Source of the DNA: Paraburkholderia acidisoli
GTDB taxonomy: Bacteria > Pseudomonadota > Gammaproteobacteria > Burkholderiales > Burkholderiaceae
Direction of reading: 5' to 3'
Assembly (NCBI RefSeq): GCF_009789675.1
Contig: NZ_CP046913.1
Span: 434,001 to 498,000 of the forward strand
DNA: 64,000 nucleotides
Shown here: positions 38,432-47,788 of the stretch, in pieces
Layout: every line of letters starts with the position of its first letter
How positions within the stretch are numbered: the stretch's first letter is position 1
The notes under the pieces: model-generated
Told to the model about the DNA's origin: nothing
Databases searched by the model: none
What the model saw: the letters and a program-made list of their open reading frames with translations, nothing else
Position numbers and translations under genes: made by a program

Positions 38432-39882
38432 GCATGAACGTCGTTACGCTGCTCTACCTCGTGGCGTCGGTGTGCTTCATCCAGGCGCTCAAGGGCTTGT
38501 CGAACCCGCGCAGCGCGCGCGCCGGCAACCTGTTCGGCATGGTCGGCATGGCCATCGCCATCCTCACCACGCTCGCGCTGATCGTGAAGGAGTCCGCCCA
38601 GTTCGGCTCCAATCTCGGCCTCGGTCTCGCGTTGCTGTTCGGCGCGCTGGTGGTGGGCGGCGGCCTGGGTGCGTACGTGGCCGCGCGCGTGGAAATGACG
38701 AAGATGCCCGAACTCGTCGCGGCCATGCACTCGCTGATCGGTCTCGCGGCCGTGTGCATCGCCTATGCGGTCGTTTCCGAACCGGCCGCGTTCGGGCTCG
38801 TGGCGGAAGACGCGCCGTATCCGGGTTTCCTGCCTTACGGCAACCGCATCGAGTTGTTCATCGGCACGTTCGTGGGCGCGATCACCTTCAGCGGCTCGGT
38901 GATCGCCTTCGGCAAGCTCTCGGGCAAGTACAAATTCCGCCTGTTCCAGGGCGCGCCCGTGGTGTATCCCGGCCAGCATCTGATCAACCTGATGCTCGCG
39001 ATCGGCATGCTCGGCTTCGGCGTGCTGTTCTTCCTCACGCAGTCGTGGCTGCCGTTCATCGTCATGACGCTGATCGCGTTCGCGCTGGGCGTGCTCATCA
39101 TCATTCCGATCGGCGGCGCGGACATGCCCGTGGTCGTCTCCATGCTCAACTCGTACTCGGGCTGGGCGGCGGCGGGCATTGGCTTTTCGCTCAACAACGC
39201 CATGCTGATCATCGCGGGCTCGCTCGTGGGGTCGTCGGGCGCGATCCTCTCGTACATCATGTGCCACGCGATGAACCGCTCGTTCTTCAACGTGTTGCTG
39301 GGCGGCTTTGGCGGCGAGGCGGGCGCGGCCGCGGCGGGCGGCGCGCAGGAGCAGCGGCCGGTGAAGTCGGGTTCCGCCGACGACGCTTCCTTCATGCTCG
39401 GCAACGCGGAGAGCGTGGTGATCGTGCCGGGCTACGGTCTCGCGGTGGCGCGCGCGCAGCACGCGCTGAAGGAACTCACCGACAAGCTCGTGGAAAAGGG
39501 CGTGGACGTGCGTTACGCGATTCACCCCGTGGCGGGCCGCATGCCGGGCCACATGAACGTGCTGCTCGCCGAAGCCGAAGTGCCCTACGACATGGTGTTC
39601 GAGATGGAGGACATCAACAACGAGTTCGGCCAGACGGACGTGGTGCTGGTGCTCGGCGCGAACGACGTGGTGAATCCCGCGGCCAAGAACGACCCGAAGT
39701 CGCCGATCGCGGGCATGCCGATCATCGAGGCGTACAAGGCGCGCACGATCATCGTCAACAAGCGGTCGATGGCGGCCGGTTACGCGGGCCTCGACAACGA
39801 ACTCTTCTACATGGACAAGACGATGATGGTGTTCGGCGACGCGAAGAAGGTGATCGAGGACATGGTGAAGGCGGTGGAGTAG
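38428..39882 (+). CDS. pntB: NAD(P) transhydrogenase subunit beta
   Basis: PntB (484 aa) combines eight or nine membrane helices (residues about 1-270) with the NADP(H)-binding domain [23 protein letters not shown] and the [20 protein letters not shown] loop clamp [20 protein letters not shown] lies in the channel part. The enzyme uses the proton gradient to make NADPH from NADH. It overlaps pntAB and closes the operon at the terminator at 39912-39949. Confidence 0.95.
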   Translation: MSMNVVTLLYLVASVCFIQALKGLSNPRSARAGNLFGMVGMAIAILTTLALIVKESAQFGSNLGLGLALLFGALVVGGGLGAYVAARVEMTKMPELVAAMHSLIGLAAVCIAYAVVSEPAAFGLVAEDAPYPGFLPYGNRIELFIGTFVGAITFSGSVIAFGKLSGKYKFRLFQGAPVVYPGQHLINLMLAIGMLGFGVLFFLTQSWLPFIVMTLIAFALGVLIIIPIGGADMPVVVSMLNSYSGWAAAGIGFSLNNAMLIIAGSLVGSSGAILSYIMCHAMNRSFFNVLLGGFGGEAGAAAAGGAQEQRPVKSGSADDASFMLGNAESVVIVPGYGLAVARAQHALKELTDKLVEKGVDVRYAIHPVAGRMPGHMNVLLAEAEVPYDMVFEMEDINNEFGQTDVVLVLGANDVVNPAAKNDPKSPIAGMPIIEAYKARTIIVNKRSMAAGYAGLDNELFYMDKTMMVFGDAKKVIEDMVKAVE

Positions 39883-39911
39883 GCGGGGCGTTTCGCTTCG
39901 GTATCGACGAT

Positions 39912-39949
39912 AAAAAGGCGCGCATCCGCAACGGTTTGCGCGCCTTTTT
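39912..39949. terminator. Terminator after pntB
   Basis: AAAAAGGCGCGCA (39912-39924) pairs perfectly with TGCGCGCCTTTTT (39937-39949). It serves both converging transcripts. Confidence 0.92.
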
Positions 39950-39969
39950 CCATGCGCGCGCGCAGCACT

Positions 39970-40656
39970 TCACATCGAAGGTGCATTCACGCGCCGCAGG
40001 TAGTCGGCGAGACGGCGGCCGCTCACGTCGGGAAACGGTTCGAGCACTTCCACCGTGCCCATGCGCTCGATGTTGAAATTGCGGAAGTCCTCGCGCATTT
40101 CGCACCACGCGCCCACCGTCCACTGCGCGCCCCAATAGACGAGCCCGAGCGGCCAGATGCGCCGCTCCGTGTGCGCGCCAATGCGGTCGCAATACGCGAA
40201 GCGCACGACGAGCCGCGTGTCGACGGCGCGATGCAGCGCGTCGAGCTTGTCGGAGAACGCGGGATCGACGTGATACGCGGGCGCGAACACGGCGATGCGT
40301 TCGAGCACCGCGCGTTTCTCGGCGGGCATCGCGGCGGCGACCTTGGCGAGCGCGCCGCGCGCCCCGGCCGCGAGCGCCGCGCCGCCCCACGACTCGGCCA
40401 TGCGCGCGCCCACCGCGAGCGCCGTCAACTCGTCGGCGGTGAAGGTGAGCGGCGGCAGGCTGGCGGTGCGCGCGAGCCGGTAACCGATGCCCGCTTCGCC
40501 TTCGATCGGCACGCCCGACAGTTGCAGGTCGCGCACGTCGCGATACACCGTGCGCGGCGAGACCTCCAGCCATTCGGCCAGTTGTTGCGCCGTGGTCAGA
40601 CGGCGGCCGCGCAGCAGTTCGGCGATACGGAAGAGGCGGTCGGCGCGACGGGTCAT
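39970..40656 (-). CDS. YafY-type HTH/WYL transcriptional regulator
   Basis: This 228-aa regulator has an N-terminal winged HTH of the HTH_11 type (MTRRADRLFRIAELLRGRRL, LAEWLEVSPRTVYRDVRDLQ). A WYL ligand-binding domain follows (VRFAYCDRIGAHTERRIWPL, GLVYWGAQWTVGAWCEMRED). The target is unknown. The VOC gene beside it is transcribed the same way 157 bp upstream. The start at 40656 gives the usual family length; further in-frame codons upstream are unlikely. Confidence 0.88.
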   Translation of the reverse strand: MTRRADRLFRIAELLRGRRLTTAQQLAEWLEVSPRTVYRDVRDLQLSGVPIEGEAGIGYRLARTASLPPLTFTADELTALAVGARMAESWGGAALAAGARGALAKVAAAMPAEKRAVLERIAVFAPAYHVDPAFSDKLDALHRAVDTRLVVRFAYCDRIGAHTERRIWPLGLVYWGAQWTVGAWCEMREDFRNFNIERMGTVEVLEPFPDVSGRRLADYLRRVNAPSM

Positions 40657-40813
40657 GGCTCTCGCTGGGGGACGGCGGCCGGCGCGAAACCAGCCGAAGC
40701 CGCGCGCCAGCCAACGGACGATGCGCAGATGATAGCGCCGGTTGCGCCGGCACCCGCGCACTTCGCCTGTCTCACCTGTGTCGCGCGCGCCGGGTGTAAC
40801 ACGCGCAACGCGC

Positions 40814-41212
40814 TCACACCAGCTTGGGCGCGTGCAAACCCACGCGATTGCCCTCGGTGTCGATAAAGAAGCCGATGTAGCCATAGTTGTTCGGCAGTTC
40901 GAGCGCCGGGCCCTGCTTCCTGCCGCCGGCTTTCTCGACGCGCGAGAGCACGGCGGTGACCGACGGCTGTGCGTTCAGATACACGAGCACGCCCTTCGGG
41001 TCGGGCTTGGCGTCTTGCGGATTGAAGACGATGCAGCCGCCGGTTTCGGTCTCGGTGTGGGCGAACAGCGCCATGGGCACGCCGCCGACCACTTCGCGCT
41101 GCAACGACGTATCGAAGGCCGTTTCGTAGAAGCGGGCGGCGCGCTCCAGGTCGTGCGCGGGAATTTCGAACCACGAGATGACGCGGGGCAGGCTGGACAG
41201 TTCGGTGGACAC
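40814..41212 (-). CDS. VOC-family (glyoxalase/bleomycin-resistance fold) protein
   Basis: This 132-aa protein is of the vicinal-oxygen-chelate fold, made of two beta-alpha-beta-beta-beta modules: VISWFEIPAHDLERAARFYE and YIGFFIDTEGNRVGLHAPK. Small members like this are of unknown function; some bind metals, others only ligands. The start is GTG at 41212, supported by AAGGAG six bases upstream. The long open frame to 41455 is not conserved-looking and skips this good site. The partner YafY regulator downstream may respond to the same signal. Confidence 0.85.
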   Translation of the reverse strand: MSTELSSLPRVISWFEIPAHDLERAARFYETAFDTSLQREVVGGVPMALFAHTETETGGCIVFNPQDAKPDPKGVLVYLNAQPSVTAVLSRVEKAGGRKQGPALELPNNYGYIGFFIDTEGNRVGLHAPKLV

Positions 41213-41469
41213 GTTGCGCTCCTTGTTGGATGGCTGTTGCCAGGCGGCTTCAGCAACGCCGGATGGCGTAGACGCAGTGTGCGCAAGGGCTGCTGACAAC
41301 GTCTTGTCAGTAGCGTTGTGGCCCTCGAGTTTGGAAACGTCGGTCGAAACGCATTTCGACGCTGCGACCAACGCGTTTTTCGAACCTTTTCGAGAGAGGC
41401 CCGCGCGCGCATCTGTTGTAATCGGCGCACCGCATCCCCTCAACGTCCCGCTCAACGTCCCGCATCCGC

Positions 41470-42288
41470 ATGTCTCCCACTGTTTCGATCATCACGCCCA
41501 CCGCCAATCGCGCGGCGTTTTTGCCCGCCATCGCGCGCTGCGTGGCGCGTCAGCAGGTGAGCTGGGAATGGCTCGTCCTCGACGACTCTCCCGCGCCCAG
41601 CGCCTTCATGCAAACGCTCGCGCAGCAGGACGCGCGCGTGCGCTACGACTGGTCGAAAGCGCCGATGACGATCGGGGCGAAGCGCAACTTTCTGGTCGAG
41701 CGGGCGCGCGGCGAATTGATCGCCCATTTCGACGACGACGATCACTACGGCGCGCGCTATCTCGCCGACATGACGAAGCTGCTGCGCGAGAACCACGCGG
41801 GCCTCATGAAGCTCGCGACGTTCTGGATGTATGCGCCGCACACGCGTTTTCTGGGCTACATGGATCTGAACGCGCGTGTCGGGCTGCATTACATGCTGAC
41901 GGGCAAGACCGTGGAGACGGTCACGTTCCACGAGAAGATGAAGATCGGCGCGGACTTTATCCTCTTCTACGGCTTCGCGTACGTGTATCGCAAGGCGCTG
42001 TTCGAGACGGCGCGTTTCGACGACGTGAACCTCGGCGAGGACGAAAGCTTTATCCGCCGGGTCGTCGACGCGGGGCACACGGTGCTCGCCGCCGACGACA
42101 CCCAGGCGAACTGTCTGCACCTGATCCATCCGGGATCGACGTCGCGCTGCTTCTCGCGCTATGCGATGCCCGAATTCGTGCTGCCGCGACTGTTTCCGGA
42201 ATACGAAGGCTACCCGCTGCCGGTCGAGCCGAACGGCGGCCCGCTCGTGATCCGCGACGCGAGCGCGACGCTCAGCGTGGGTGCCTGA
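41470..42288 (+). CDS. Family 2 glycosyltransferase-like protein
   Basis: This 272-aa protein has a GT-A fold. It begins VSIITPTANRAAFLPA, has the MTIGAKRNFLVERARGE motif and the metal/nucleotide-sugar motif HFDDDDHY. The later NLGEDESFIRRVVDAGH carries the ED acid pair. No membrane helix is predicted. Acceptor and sugar are unknown, and the gene stands alone rather than in a polysaccharide cluster. Interestingly similar in kind to the orphan TPR-glycosyltransferase at 2634-4460. Confidence 0.85.
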   Translation: MSPTVSIITPTANRAAFLPAIARCVARQQVSWEWLVLDDSPAPSAFMQTLAQQDARVRYDWSKAPMTIGAKRNFLVERARGELIAHFDDDDHYGARYLADMTKLLRENHAGLMKLATFWMYAPHTRFLGYMDLNARVGLHYMLTGKTVETVTFHEKMKIGADFILFYGFAYVYRKALFETARFDDVNLGEDESFIRRVVDAGHTVLAADDTQANCLHLIHPGSTSRCFSRYAMPEFVLPRLFPEYEGYPLPVEPNGGPLVIRDASATLSVGA

Positions 42289-42318
42289 GCGGCTTTCACG
42301 CCATCGCGTAAGCCATGA

Positions 42319-42356
42319 AAAACGGCGGCAAGGTGATGAAACCTTGCCGCCGTTTT
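42319..42356. terminator. Bidirectional terminator after the GT2 gene
   Basis: A perfect 16-bp stem AAAACGGCGGCAAGGT (42319-42334) and ACCTTGCCGCCGTTTT (42341-42356) has loop GATGAA. It is symmetric for both converging genes. Confidence 0.92.
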
Positions 42357-42379
42357 CGCATCGACATCGATACTGAAAA

Positions 42380-43693
42380 TTACTGCGCGTCGTCCTGATC
42401 TTCCGGCGCGGCGGGCTTCGACGCCGGGCGCTGGCGCACGCTGCCCGCGATCAGGTCGAAGCGGAACAGACGGCATTCGAGCGCGCCATTGTAGAGCGGC
42501 GTCTTGGCCGCCTCGCGCAGGCGCAACTGGCCAGGCAGCTTGCGGTCGGAGGTGAGGAAGAACGCGCGCCAGTCGGTGAAGCGCTGCTTGAGCGCGTCGC
42601 CGAGCGCGTGGAAGAACTCGGGATCGGGCGTGTCGTCCTGGATGCGGCGGAAGCCGTCGTCGTCGTCGCCGCGCATTTCACGCGCCGTGGGCCGCGCTTC
42701 GCCGCGCGCGTTGCGGCCGCGCACCTCGATCCGCTCGCCGTACGGCGGATTCACGACCAGCACGCCAGCGCCGCTGGCGGGCGGCGTCATGTTGCGCGCG
42801 TCGAGCTGCTTGAGCGGCACGTTGCCGAAACCGGCGCGCTTGAAGTTCGCGCGCGCCTTGTCGAGCATCACGTCGGAAATATCGCTGCCGAAGATCAACA
42901 GGTCGCGTTTGCCGCTCTGCGCGGTGTTGCGCGCGGTATTCGCCTCGCTCTTCAGATGGCGCCATGCGGCCATTTCGGCCTGCTTGAGGCGCTCGAAGCC
43001 GAAGCTGCGGTCGAGACCCGGCGCGATGTCGAGCGCGACTTGCGCGGCTTCGGCGAGGAACGTGCCGCTGCCGCACATCGGGTCGTAAAGCGGCGTGCCC
43101 GCGGTCCAGCCCGTGAGGCGCAGGATGCCCGCGGCGAGATTCTCGCGCAGGGGCGCGGCGCCCTTGTCGAGACGCCAGCCGCGCTTGAAGAGCGGCTCGC
43201 CCGAGGTGTCGAGATAGAGCGTGCAATCGGTTGCCGTGAGGAACGCGAAGACGCGCACGTCGGGGTAGGTGGTGTCGATGCTCGGGCGCGCGCCGGCTTT
43301 GTCGCGCATGCGGTCGCAGATGCCGTCCTTCACGCGCAGCGTGGCGAATTCGAGGCTGCGCAGCGGCGACTTGATCGCGGTGATGTCGACGCGCAGCGTC
43401 TCGTTCGCCGTGAACCACTGGTCCCAGCGCTGCTCGCGCGCGAGTTCGTAGATGTCGTGCTCGTCGCGATACGGGCGCTGCGCGATCTTCAGCAGCACGC
43501 GGCTCGCGATGCGCGAATGCAGGTTCGCGGCCATGCCGCCGGCCCAGTTGCCACGGAAATGCACGCCGCCGGGCACTTCGGCGCCGACGGACATGGCGCC
43601 GGGCGGCAGGCGATTTTTCGCGGTCTCGATCAGTTCGGAGACGAGCGCGGCTTCGAGGCCGCGCGGGCAGGGGGCAAAGAAATCGAAAGACAT
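42380..43693 (-). CDS. THUMP-domain class I rRNA methyltransferase, RlmL N-terminal-type
   Basis: This 437-aa enzyme starts FDFFAPCPRGLEAALVSEL, then the THUMP RNA-binding region (about residues 40-160). The SAM-dependent methyltransferase domain has YDPMCGSGTFLAEAA, FGSDISDVMLDKAR and the catalytic VVNPPYGERI. This corresponds to the N-terminal half of E. coli RlmL, which makes m2G2445 in 23S rRNA; the RlmK half is absent. The start at 43693 is set by the MSFDFFAPCP N terminus. The C-terminal tail is Pro/Ala/Asp-rich. Confidence 0.88.
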   Translation of the reverse strand: MSFDFFAPCPRGLEAALVSELIETAKNRLPPGAMSVGAEVPGGVHFRGNWAGGMAANLHSRIASRVLLKIAQRPYRDEHDIYELAREQRWDQWFTANETLRVDITAIKSPLRSLEFATLRVKDGICDRMRDKAGARPSIDTTYPDVRVFAFLTATDCTLYLDTSGEPLFKRGWRLDKGAAPLRENLAAGILRLTGWTAGTPLYDPMCGSGTFLAEAAQVALDIAPGLDRSFGFERLKQAEMAAWRHLKSEANTARNTAQSGKRDLLIFGSDISDVMLDKARANFKRAGFGNVPLKQLDARNMTPPASGAGVLVVNPPYGERIEVRGRNARGEARPTAREMRGDDDDGFRRIQDDTPDPEFFHALGDALKQRFTDWRAFFLTSDRKLPGQLRLREAAKTPLYNGALECRLFRFDLIAGSVRQRPASKPAAPEDQDDAQ

Positions 43694-43787
43694 GAAGGAG
43701 GGTGCGGACGCTGCGGGGAAGGCGCTATTGTACGCGGGTTGCGGCGGGGGGCTGGAGTGGGTGGCGGGGGCGAGTCCGCGCGCTTGT

Positions 43788-44102
43788 TCAGGCCGACGCC
43801 TTCGAGCCGTGCAGCTCGAGCCCAAGCGCCTTGACGACCTTCAGAATCGTCCCGAAGCTGGGATTGACCTCGCCGGATAGCGCCTTGTACAAGCCTTCGC
43901 GGCTGATGCCCGTTTCGCGGGCGATCTCGCTCATGCCGCGTGCGCGCGCGATCACGCCCAGCGCGTGGGCGATAAACGCCGGATCGTCGCCGCCTTCACG
44001 CAGGCAGGCTTCGAAGTAATCGGCGATATCGTCTTCGGTTTGAAGATGCTCGGCGGAGTCCCACGGGCGGGTGGCGATGGGTTGGCTTGGGCTGGAAGTC
44101 AT
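43788..44102 (-). CDS. HigA-like addiction-module antidote
   Basis: This 104-aa antitoxin belongs to the probable addiction-module antidote family. The Xre-type helix-turn-helix is EIARETGISREGLYKALSGE, with SFGTILKVVKALGLEL after it. The N-terminal half (DDIADYFEACLREGGDDPAF) is the toxin-contacting part usual in this family. It is second in the operon, three bases after the toxin stop. It likely binds the palindrome at 44433-44456 to repress the pair. Confidence 0.9.
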   Translation of the reverse strand: MTSSPSQPIATRPWDSAEHLQTEDDIADYFEACLREGGDDPAFIAHALGVIARARGMSEIARETGISREGLYKALSGEVNPSFGTILKVVKALGLELHGSKASA

Positions 44103-44105
44103 TAG

Positions 44106-44423
44106 CTACTCCGTGTCGAGATTCGCGAGCATGGCGTGCGCAGCACGGATATCGGCGTCCTGGCTGGATTTATCGCCGCCACAGAGCAGGATGACCAGCA
44201 TGGCGCCGCGTTGCACGTAGTACACGCGATACCCCGCGCCGTGATCAGTGCGCATTTCAATGACCGGCGCCCCCGCGGAACGCGTGTCGCCGGGGTTGCC
44301 GAGCATGAGCCGGTCGATGCGGGCCTGAACGCGACGCTTCGCGATGCGGTCGCTGAGATTGACAAACCAGGTATCGAACACCTCGGTCGTGCGAATCGTG
44401 AGGCCATGAGGATTGTAATCCAT
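44106..44423 (-). CDS. RelE/HigB-like toxin of addiction module
   Basis: This 105-aa protein is of the phage-derived Gp49/HigB-like RelE superfamily: FDTWFVNLSDRIAKRRVQAR, then APVIEMRTDHGAGYRVYYVQ and MLVILLCGGDKSSQDADI, the motif shared by members of this family. These toxins cleave mRNA on the ribosome. The start at 44423 (MDYNPHGLTIRTTEVFD) is preferred to 44456, which would sit inside the operator palindrome. The toxin gene precedes the antitoxin, the HigBA order. Confidence 0.9.
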   Translation of the reverse strand: MDYNPHGLTIRTTEVFDTWFVNLSDRIAKRRVQARIDRLMLGNPGDTRSAGAPVIEMRTDHGAGYRVYYVQRGAMLVILLCGGDKSSQDADIRAAHAMLANLDTE

Positions 44424-44432
44424 GGTTGACAG

Positions 44433-44456
44433 GTGTGTGAACTTAAGTTCACACAC
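44433..44456. promoter_or_regulatory. 24-bp perfect palindrome upstream of the higBA-type operon
   Basis: The left half GTGTGTGAACTT (44433-44444) is followed directly by its exact complement AAGTTCACACAC (44445-44456). It lies nine bases before the toxin start. Perfect symmetry without a spacer fits a dimeric HTH antitoxin operator. Confidence 0.7.
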
Positions 44457-44590
44457 TCGATAAGATGCGGGCTAAGCGTCGACCTCTACGCGGAAGGTCA
44501 ACGCTACGTCGCTCGCGTTTATTGCGTCTTATCGTCCGTCAAATGCGCGCATTGCGCGCGCAAATAGCCCTCAGTAACCGCGAAGCCGCC

Positions 44591-45325
44591 TCAACTTCCT
44601 GTTGTCGCCACCTGCGGACACGCCACGCTCACCGGCTTCGCCTTCACTGCCGCCGATTTCGCATTGCCCGGCGTCGTGGTCGACGTCACCCGAGGCGCCG
44701 CCGCCAGCGCCCGCACGCCGCTCGCGATCGAGTCCGACAACGCCGCAATCGCCCGCCGATGCCCCACCACGAGCGCGTCATAGCCGCCGCTCACCGGTTC
44801 GTTCAGCGTGCTGCGGCAGGTCATGACCGTTTGCGAATCGAGCGCGCGCACGCTCCACACGGCGTCCACGAGCGCGTGCGAGCCGGGCCACGACTCGAAG
44901 CGCTGCACGTTCACGCTCACGCGGTACACGGGCACGCCCGCCGGATGCGGCGAGCCGTACACGTCGATGGTGCCGAGCGCCTGCGTGAGATCGCCCGACA
45001 GCGCGCGGCGGATCTCGTCGCCGGGCAGCGAGGCCCAGCGCTCCTGCTCGAGCACGCGCACCTGGTTGGCGTCGGTTTGCACGACGAACTGCGCCTTCGC
45101 GACCTGCGGCGGCACGTCCACGGGCGCGAGTTCGATCAGCATCGACGGATTGCCGGCCGTGGTCGCGGCAGGCGAGGCGGTGGCATGTGCCGTGTCGTCG
45201 GTCGGGCTCAGCGTGTAGAAGTTGCTCGTGGGCGAGGCGCAGCCCGCGAGCAGCGCCGCCGCGGCGAGCGCGCCGACCGTGACAGAACGAACGACCGCGG
45301 CAGCGGGGACACGTCGAAACATCAT
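44591..45325 (-). CDS. pqiC: PqiC-like outer-membrane lipoprotein
   Basis: PqiC (244 aa) is the lipoprotein partner of the PqiB lipid-transport tunnel. The N-terminal signal ends in a lipobox, LLAGC, with the lipidated cysteine at residue 29. NFYTLSPTDD follows, as in the ABC-type transport auxiliary lipoprotein family. The protein should be anchored to the inner face of the outer membrane. Its start overlaps the pqiB stop by four bases (ATGA). The C-terminal 30 residues are Ala/Thr/Lys-rich. Confidence 0.9.
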   Translation of the reverse strand: MMFRRVPAAAVVRSVTVGALAAAALLAGCASPTSNFYTLSPTDDTAHATASPAATTAGNPSMLIELAPVDVPPQVAKAQFVVQTDANQVRVLEQERWASLPGDEIRRALSGDLTQALGTIDVYGSPHPAGVPVYRVSVNVQRFESWPGSHALVDAVWSVRALDSQTVMTCRSTLNEPVSGGYDALVVGHRRAIAALSDSIASGVRALAAAPRVTSTTTPGNAKSAAVKAKPVSVACPQVATTGS

Positions 45326-46959
45326 GGCTTGTCTCCAGATTTGCCGCGCAGCAGCGACTCGGGATGGCGCTCCAGGTAGTCCGAGAGCGAGTTCAGCGAT
45401 TGCAGCGTACGCGTGAGTTCCTGCATCGCCTGGTGCACGTCCGACTGCAGCGGCGAATCCTGCTGCAGCGTGGACTGCGCCGCGGCGAAGGTCTTCTGCG
45501 CCTCGTCGAGCGTGCCGCGCATCTGCGGCAGCACCTGGTCGTTGACCTGCGCGAACAGCTTGTTCGCGTTCACGAGCGACTCGTTCAGGTTGTTGCCGAT
45601 CTTGTCGAACGGAATCTGATTGAGCTTCTTCGTGATGTCGGCGACCTGCTGCTGCAGTTCTTCGAGCGAGTTCGGCACCGTCGGCAGTTCGAGCGGCTCG
45701 TGGTCCAGATCGACCTTCGCGGGCGCCGCCTTCGGGAAGATGTCGAGCGCGATATAGAGCTGACCCGTGATCAGGTTGCCCGTGCGCAACTGGCCGCGCA
45801 AACCGCGCGCGACGAGCCGCTTGATCAGCTCCTGGCTCTGCGGCGTATGCGGCACCGGCGCTTCACCGCGCGTGCGGCGCGAGAGACGCAGCGGGTACAG
45901 ATCCATCGTCACCGGCATGGTGAAGTTGTGCGCCTTGGCGTCGTATTCGATGCCGATGTCGGTCACCTGGCCGAGCACGATGCCGCGGAAGTCCACGGGC
46001 GCGCCCACCGAAAGCCCGCGTAGCGACTGGTTGAAGTACATCACCACGCGCACCGGCGCGCCGTCGGGTTCGCGCATCGCTTCGTTCTCGTCGGAGGCGA
46101 GCGCGAAGGTGGCGTTGTCGGGCGCTTGCGGGCCCATCGGCTGACCGGCGGGCGCCTGGAAGGCGAGGCCGCCCACCACGATCGTTGCGAGCGACTGCGT
46201 ATTCACCTTGATGCCGCTCGAATCGAGCTGCACGTTCACGCCGCTCGCATGCCACCAGCGCGTGTTGGTGCCCACGTACTGGTCGTAAGGCGCGCTCACG
46301 AACACCTGCACCGTCACGCCGGTGCCGTCCTTGTCGAGCGAATAGCCCGTGACCTGGCCCACCTGGATACGGCGGAAGAAGATGGGCGTGCCGATGTCGA
46401 GCGAGCCGAGCGTGCCGCTATGCAGGGTGTAGCGATGGCCTTTTTCGTCGATGGTGACGGCCGGCGGCGCCTCCAGCCCCGTGAATTCGCTCTGCGAATC
46501 CTGCGAGCGCCCGGCGTCCGCGCCAATGTACGAGCCGGACAGCAGTGTGGTCAGGCCCGAGACGCCGCTCGCGCCCACGCGCGGCTTGACGACCCAGAAG
46601 CGGCTGTCCTTGACCGCGAATGCTTCGGCGTCCTTCGTGAGTTCGACCGTGACGATCACATGCGAGAGATTCGGCGAGAGCTTGATCGCGCGCACCGAAC
46701 CGATATCGACGTCCTTGTACTTGACCTTGGTCTTGCCGGGCTCGAGGCCTTCGGCGCTGGAGAAGCTGATGGTGATGGTCGGGCCGCGCGTGGCGACGGA
46801 TTTGACCACGAGGCCGATGCCGATCAGCGCCGCGACGAGCGGCACGATCCACACGAGCGAAGGCAGCCAGCGCTTCGGTTTGACGATCTCCGGCTCGGGC
46901 AGATTGGGCGGAATCGGTCCGCCTCCCGCTGGCGGGATCGGTCCTTTCGGGCTATTCAT
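45322..46959 (-). CDS. pqiB: PqiB-like MCE-domain protein
   Basis: PqiB (545 aa) spans the periplasm as a stack of MCE rings. One N-terminal membrane helix (WLPSLVWIVPLVAALIGIGL) is followed by three MCE modules: GPTITISFSSAEGLEPGKTK, then YTLHSGTLGSLDIGTPIFFR, then PVRVVMYFNQSLRGLSVGAP. A long helical C-terminal needle region (LEELQQQVADITKKLNQIPF onward) comes last. This matches E. coli PqiB, which links inner and outer membranes. It overlaps the preceding pqiA gene by eight bases and pqiC by four. Confidence 0.94.
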   Translation of the reverse strand: MNSPKGPIPPAGGGPIPPNLPEPEIVKPKRWLPSLVWIVPLVAALIGIGLVVKSVATRGPTITISFSSAEGLEPGKTKVKYKDVDIGSVRAIKLSPNLSHVIVTVELTKDAEAFAVKDSRFWVVKPRVGASGVSGLTTLLSGSYIGADAGRSQDSQSEFTGLEAPPAVTIDEKGHRYTLHSGTLGSLDIGTPIFFRRIQVGQVTGYSLDKDGTGVTVQVFVSAPYDQYVGTNTRWWHASGVNVQLDSSGIKVNTQSLATIVVGGLAFQAPAGQPMGPQAPDNATFALASDENEAMREPDGAPVRVVMYFNQSLRGLSVGAPVDFRGIVLGQVTDIGIEYDAKAHNFTMPVTMDLYPLRLSRRTRGEAPVPHTPQSQELIKRLVARGLRGQLRTGNLITGQLYIALDIFPKAAPAKVDLDHEPLELPTVPNSLEELQQQVADITKKLNQIPFDKIGNNLNESLVNANKLFAQVNDQVLPQMRGTLDEAQKTFAAAQSTLQQDSPLQSDVHQAMQELTRTLQSLNSLSDYLERHPESLLRGKSGDKP

Positions 46960-47635
46960 GAGGGCGGTCCTGAGTGTGTTGCGCGGGTTTGTGTTTGTCT
47001 TCGTCCACCGGGTCCCAGATCAGGCGCGGGTCGAACTGCATCGAGGCCAGCATCGTCAGGATCACGACCGAACCGAACGCGATCGCGCCGGGCCCCGCCG
47101 TGATCACCGCAAGCGACTGGAAGCGTACCAGCGCCACGGTGAGCGTGACAACGAAGATGTCCAGCATGGACCAGCGCCCGATGAATTCGACGAGGCGATA
47201 CAGCTTGGAGCGCTCGACGGGCCGCCAGGTCGAACCGCGCTGCGCCGTGAAGCAGAGCAGCGCGAGGACGGAAAGCTTGAGCATCGGCACGAGAATGCTC
47301 GCGATGAACACGATTACGGCGAGCGGCCAGTCGCCCGAAGTCCAGAAGTAGACGACGCCGCTCATGATGGTGTCGTCCTCGTCGCCGACGAGCGAGGCCG
47401 TGTGCATCACCGGCAGCAGATTCGCGGGGATATAGAGCAGCGCCGCGGCGATCAGCAGCGCCCAGGTGCGCACGATGCTGTCGGGATTGCGCGGATGCAG
47501 GGGCGCATGGCAGCGTTCGCAGCGCTCGACAACGTGCTGCCGGGCGTCCGTGGCCGCGATGCGCACGTGCGGCTGCACGTGGCCGCAAGCGTGGCAGGAG
47601 AGGTAGCCGGCGTCGGTGGCGGTCTGGAATTTCAT
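46952..47635 (-). CDS. pqiA: PqiA-like membrane protein, second half-gene
   Basis: This 227-aa integral membrane protein corresponds to one half of E. coli PqiA. Zinc-ribbon cysteines CHACGHVQ and CERCHAPLHPR come first. Four membrane helices follow, including TWALLIAAALLYIPANLLPV and LAVIVFIASILVPMLKLSVL. In E. coli the two halves are one protein; here they are separate genes. It is the component predicted to feed lipid into PqiB. The last eight bases overlap pqiB. Confidence 0.9.
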   Translation of the reverse strand: MKFQTATDAGYLSCHACGHVQPHVRIAATDARQHVVERCERCHAPLHPRNPDSIVRTWALLIAAALLYIPANLLPVMHTASLVGDEDDTIMSGVVYFWTSGDWPLAVIVFIASILVPMLKLSVLALLCFTAQRGSTWRPVERSKLYRLVEFIGRWSMLDIFVVTLTVALVRFQSLAVITAGPGAIAFGSVVILTMLASMQFDPRLIWDPVDEDKHKPAQHTQDRPHE

Positions 47636-47788
47636 CGGGCGTGGATGGCCTCAGGGTTCCTTGGTGCGTTCGGGGCGCGCGGCGCGTGCTCAGTGCGTGC
47701 TTCGTGAGTGTTCGGCGCGCGCCCCGTGTTCGCCTCGTGTGCGCTCAGTATGGGTTCAGTGTGCGTGGATTTCGCGTTTGAGGCGCGT
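47636..47788. repeat. Low-complexity spacer between the two pqiA genes
   Basis: This 153-bp spacer is made of loosely repeated GTG/CTCAGT/GTGCG words (for example GCTCAGT at 47696 and 47749). It has no ORF with a start site. It looks like decayed short repeats. Confidence 0.4.

Noticed and set aside
44475..44505. Terminator of the pqi operon
   Set aside because: AGCGT-GACCT pairs with AGGTC-ACGCT with a mismatch and no T-run follows on the minus strand.
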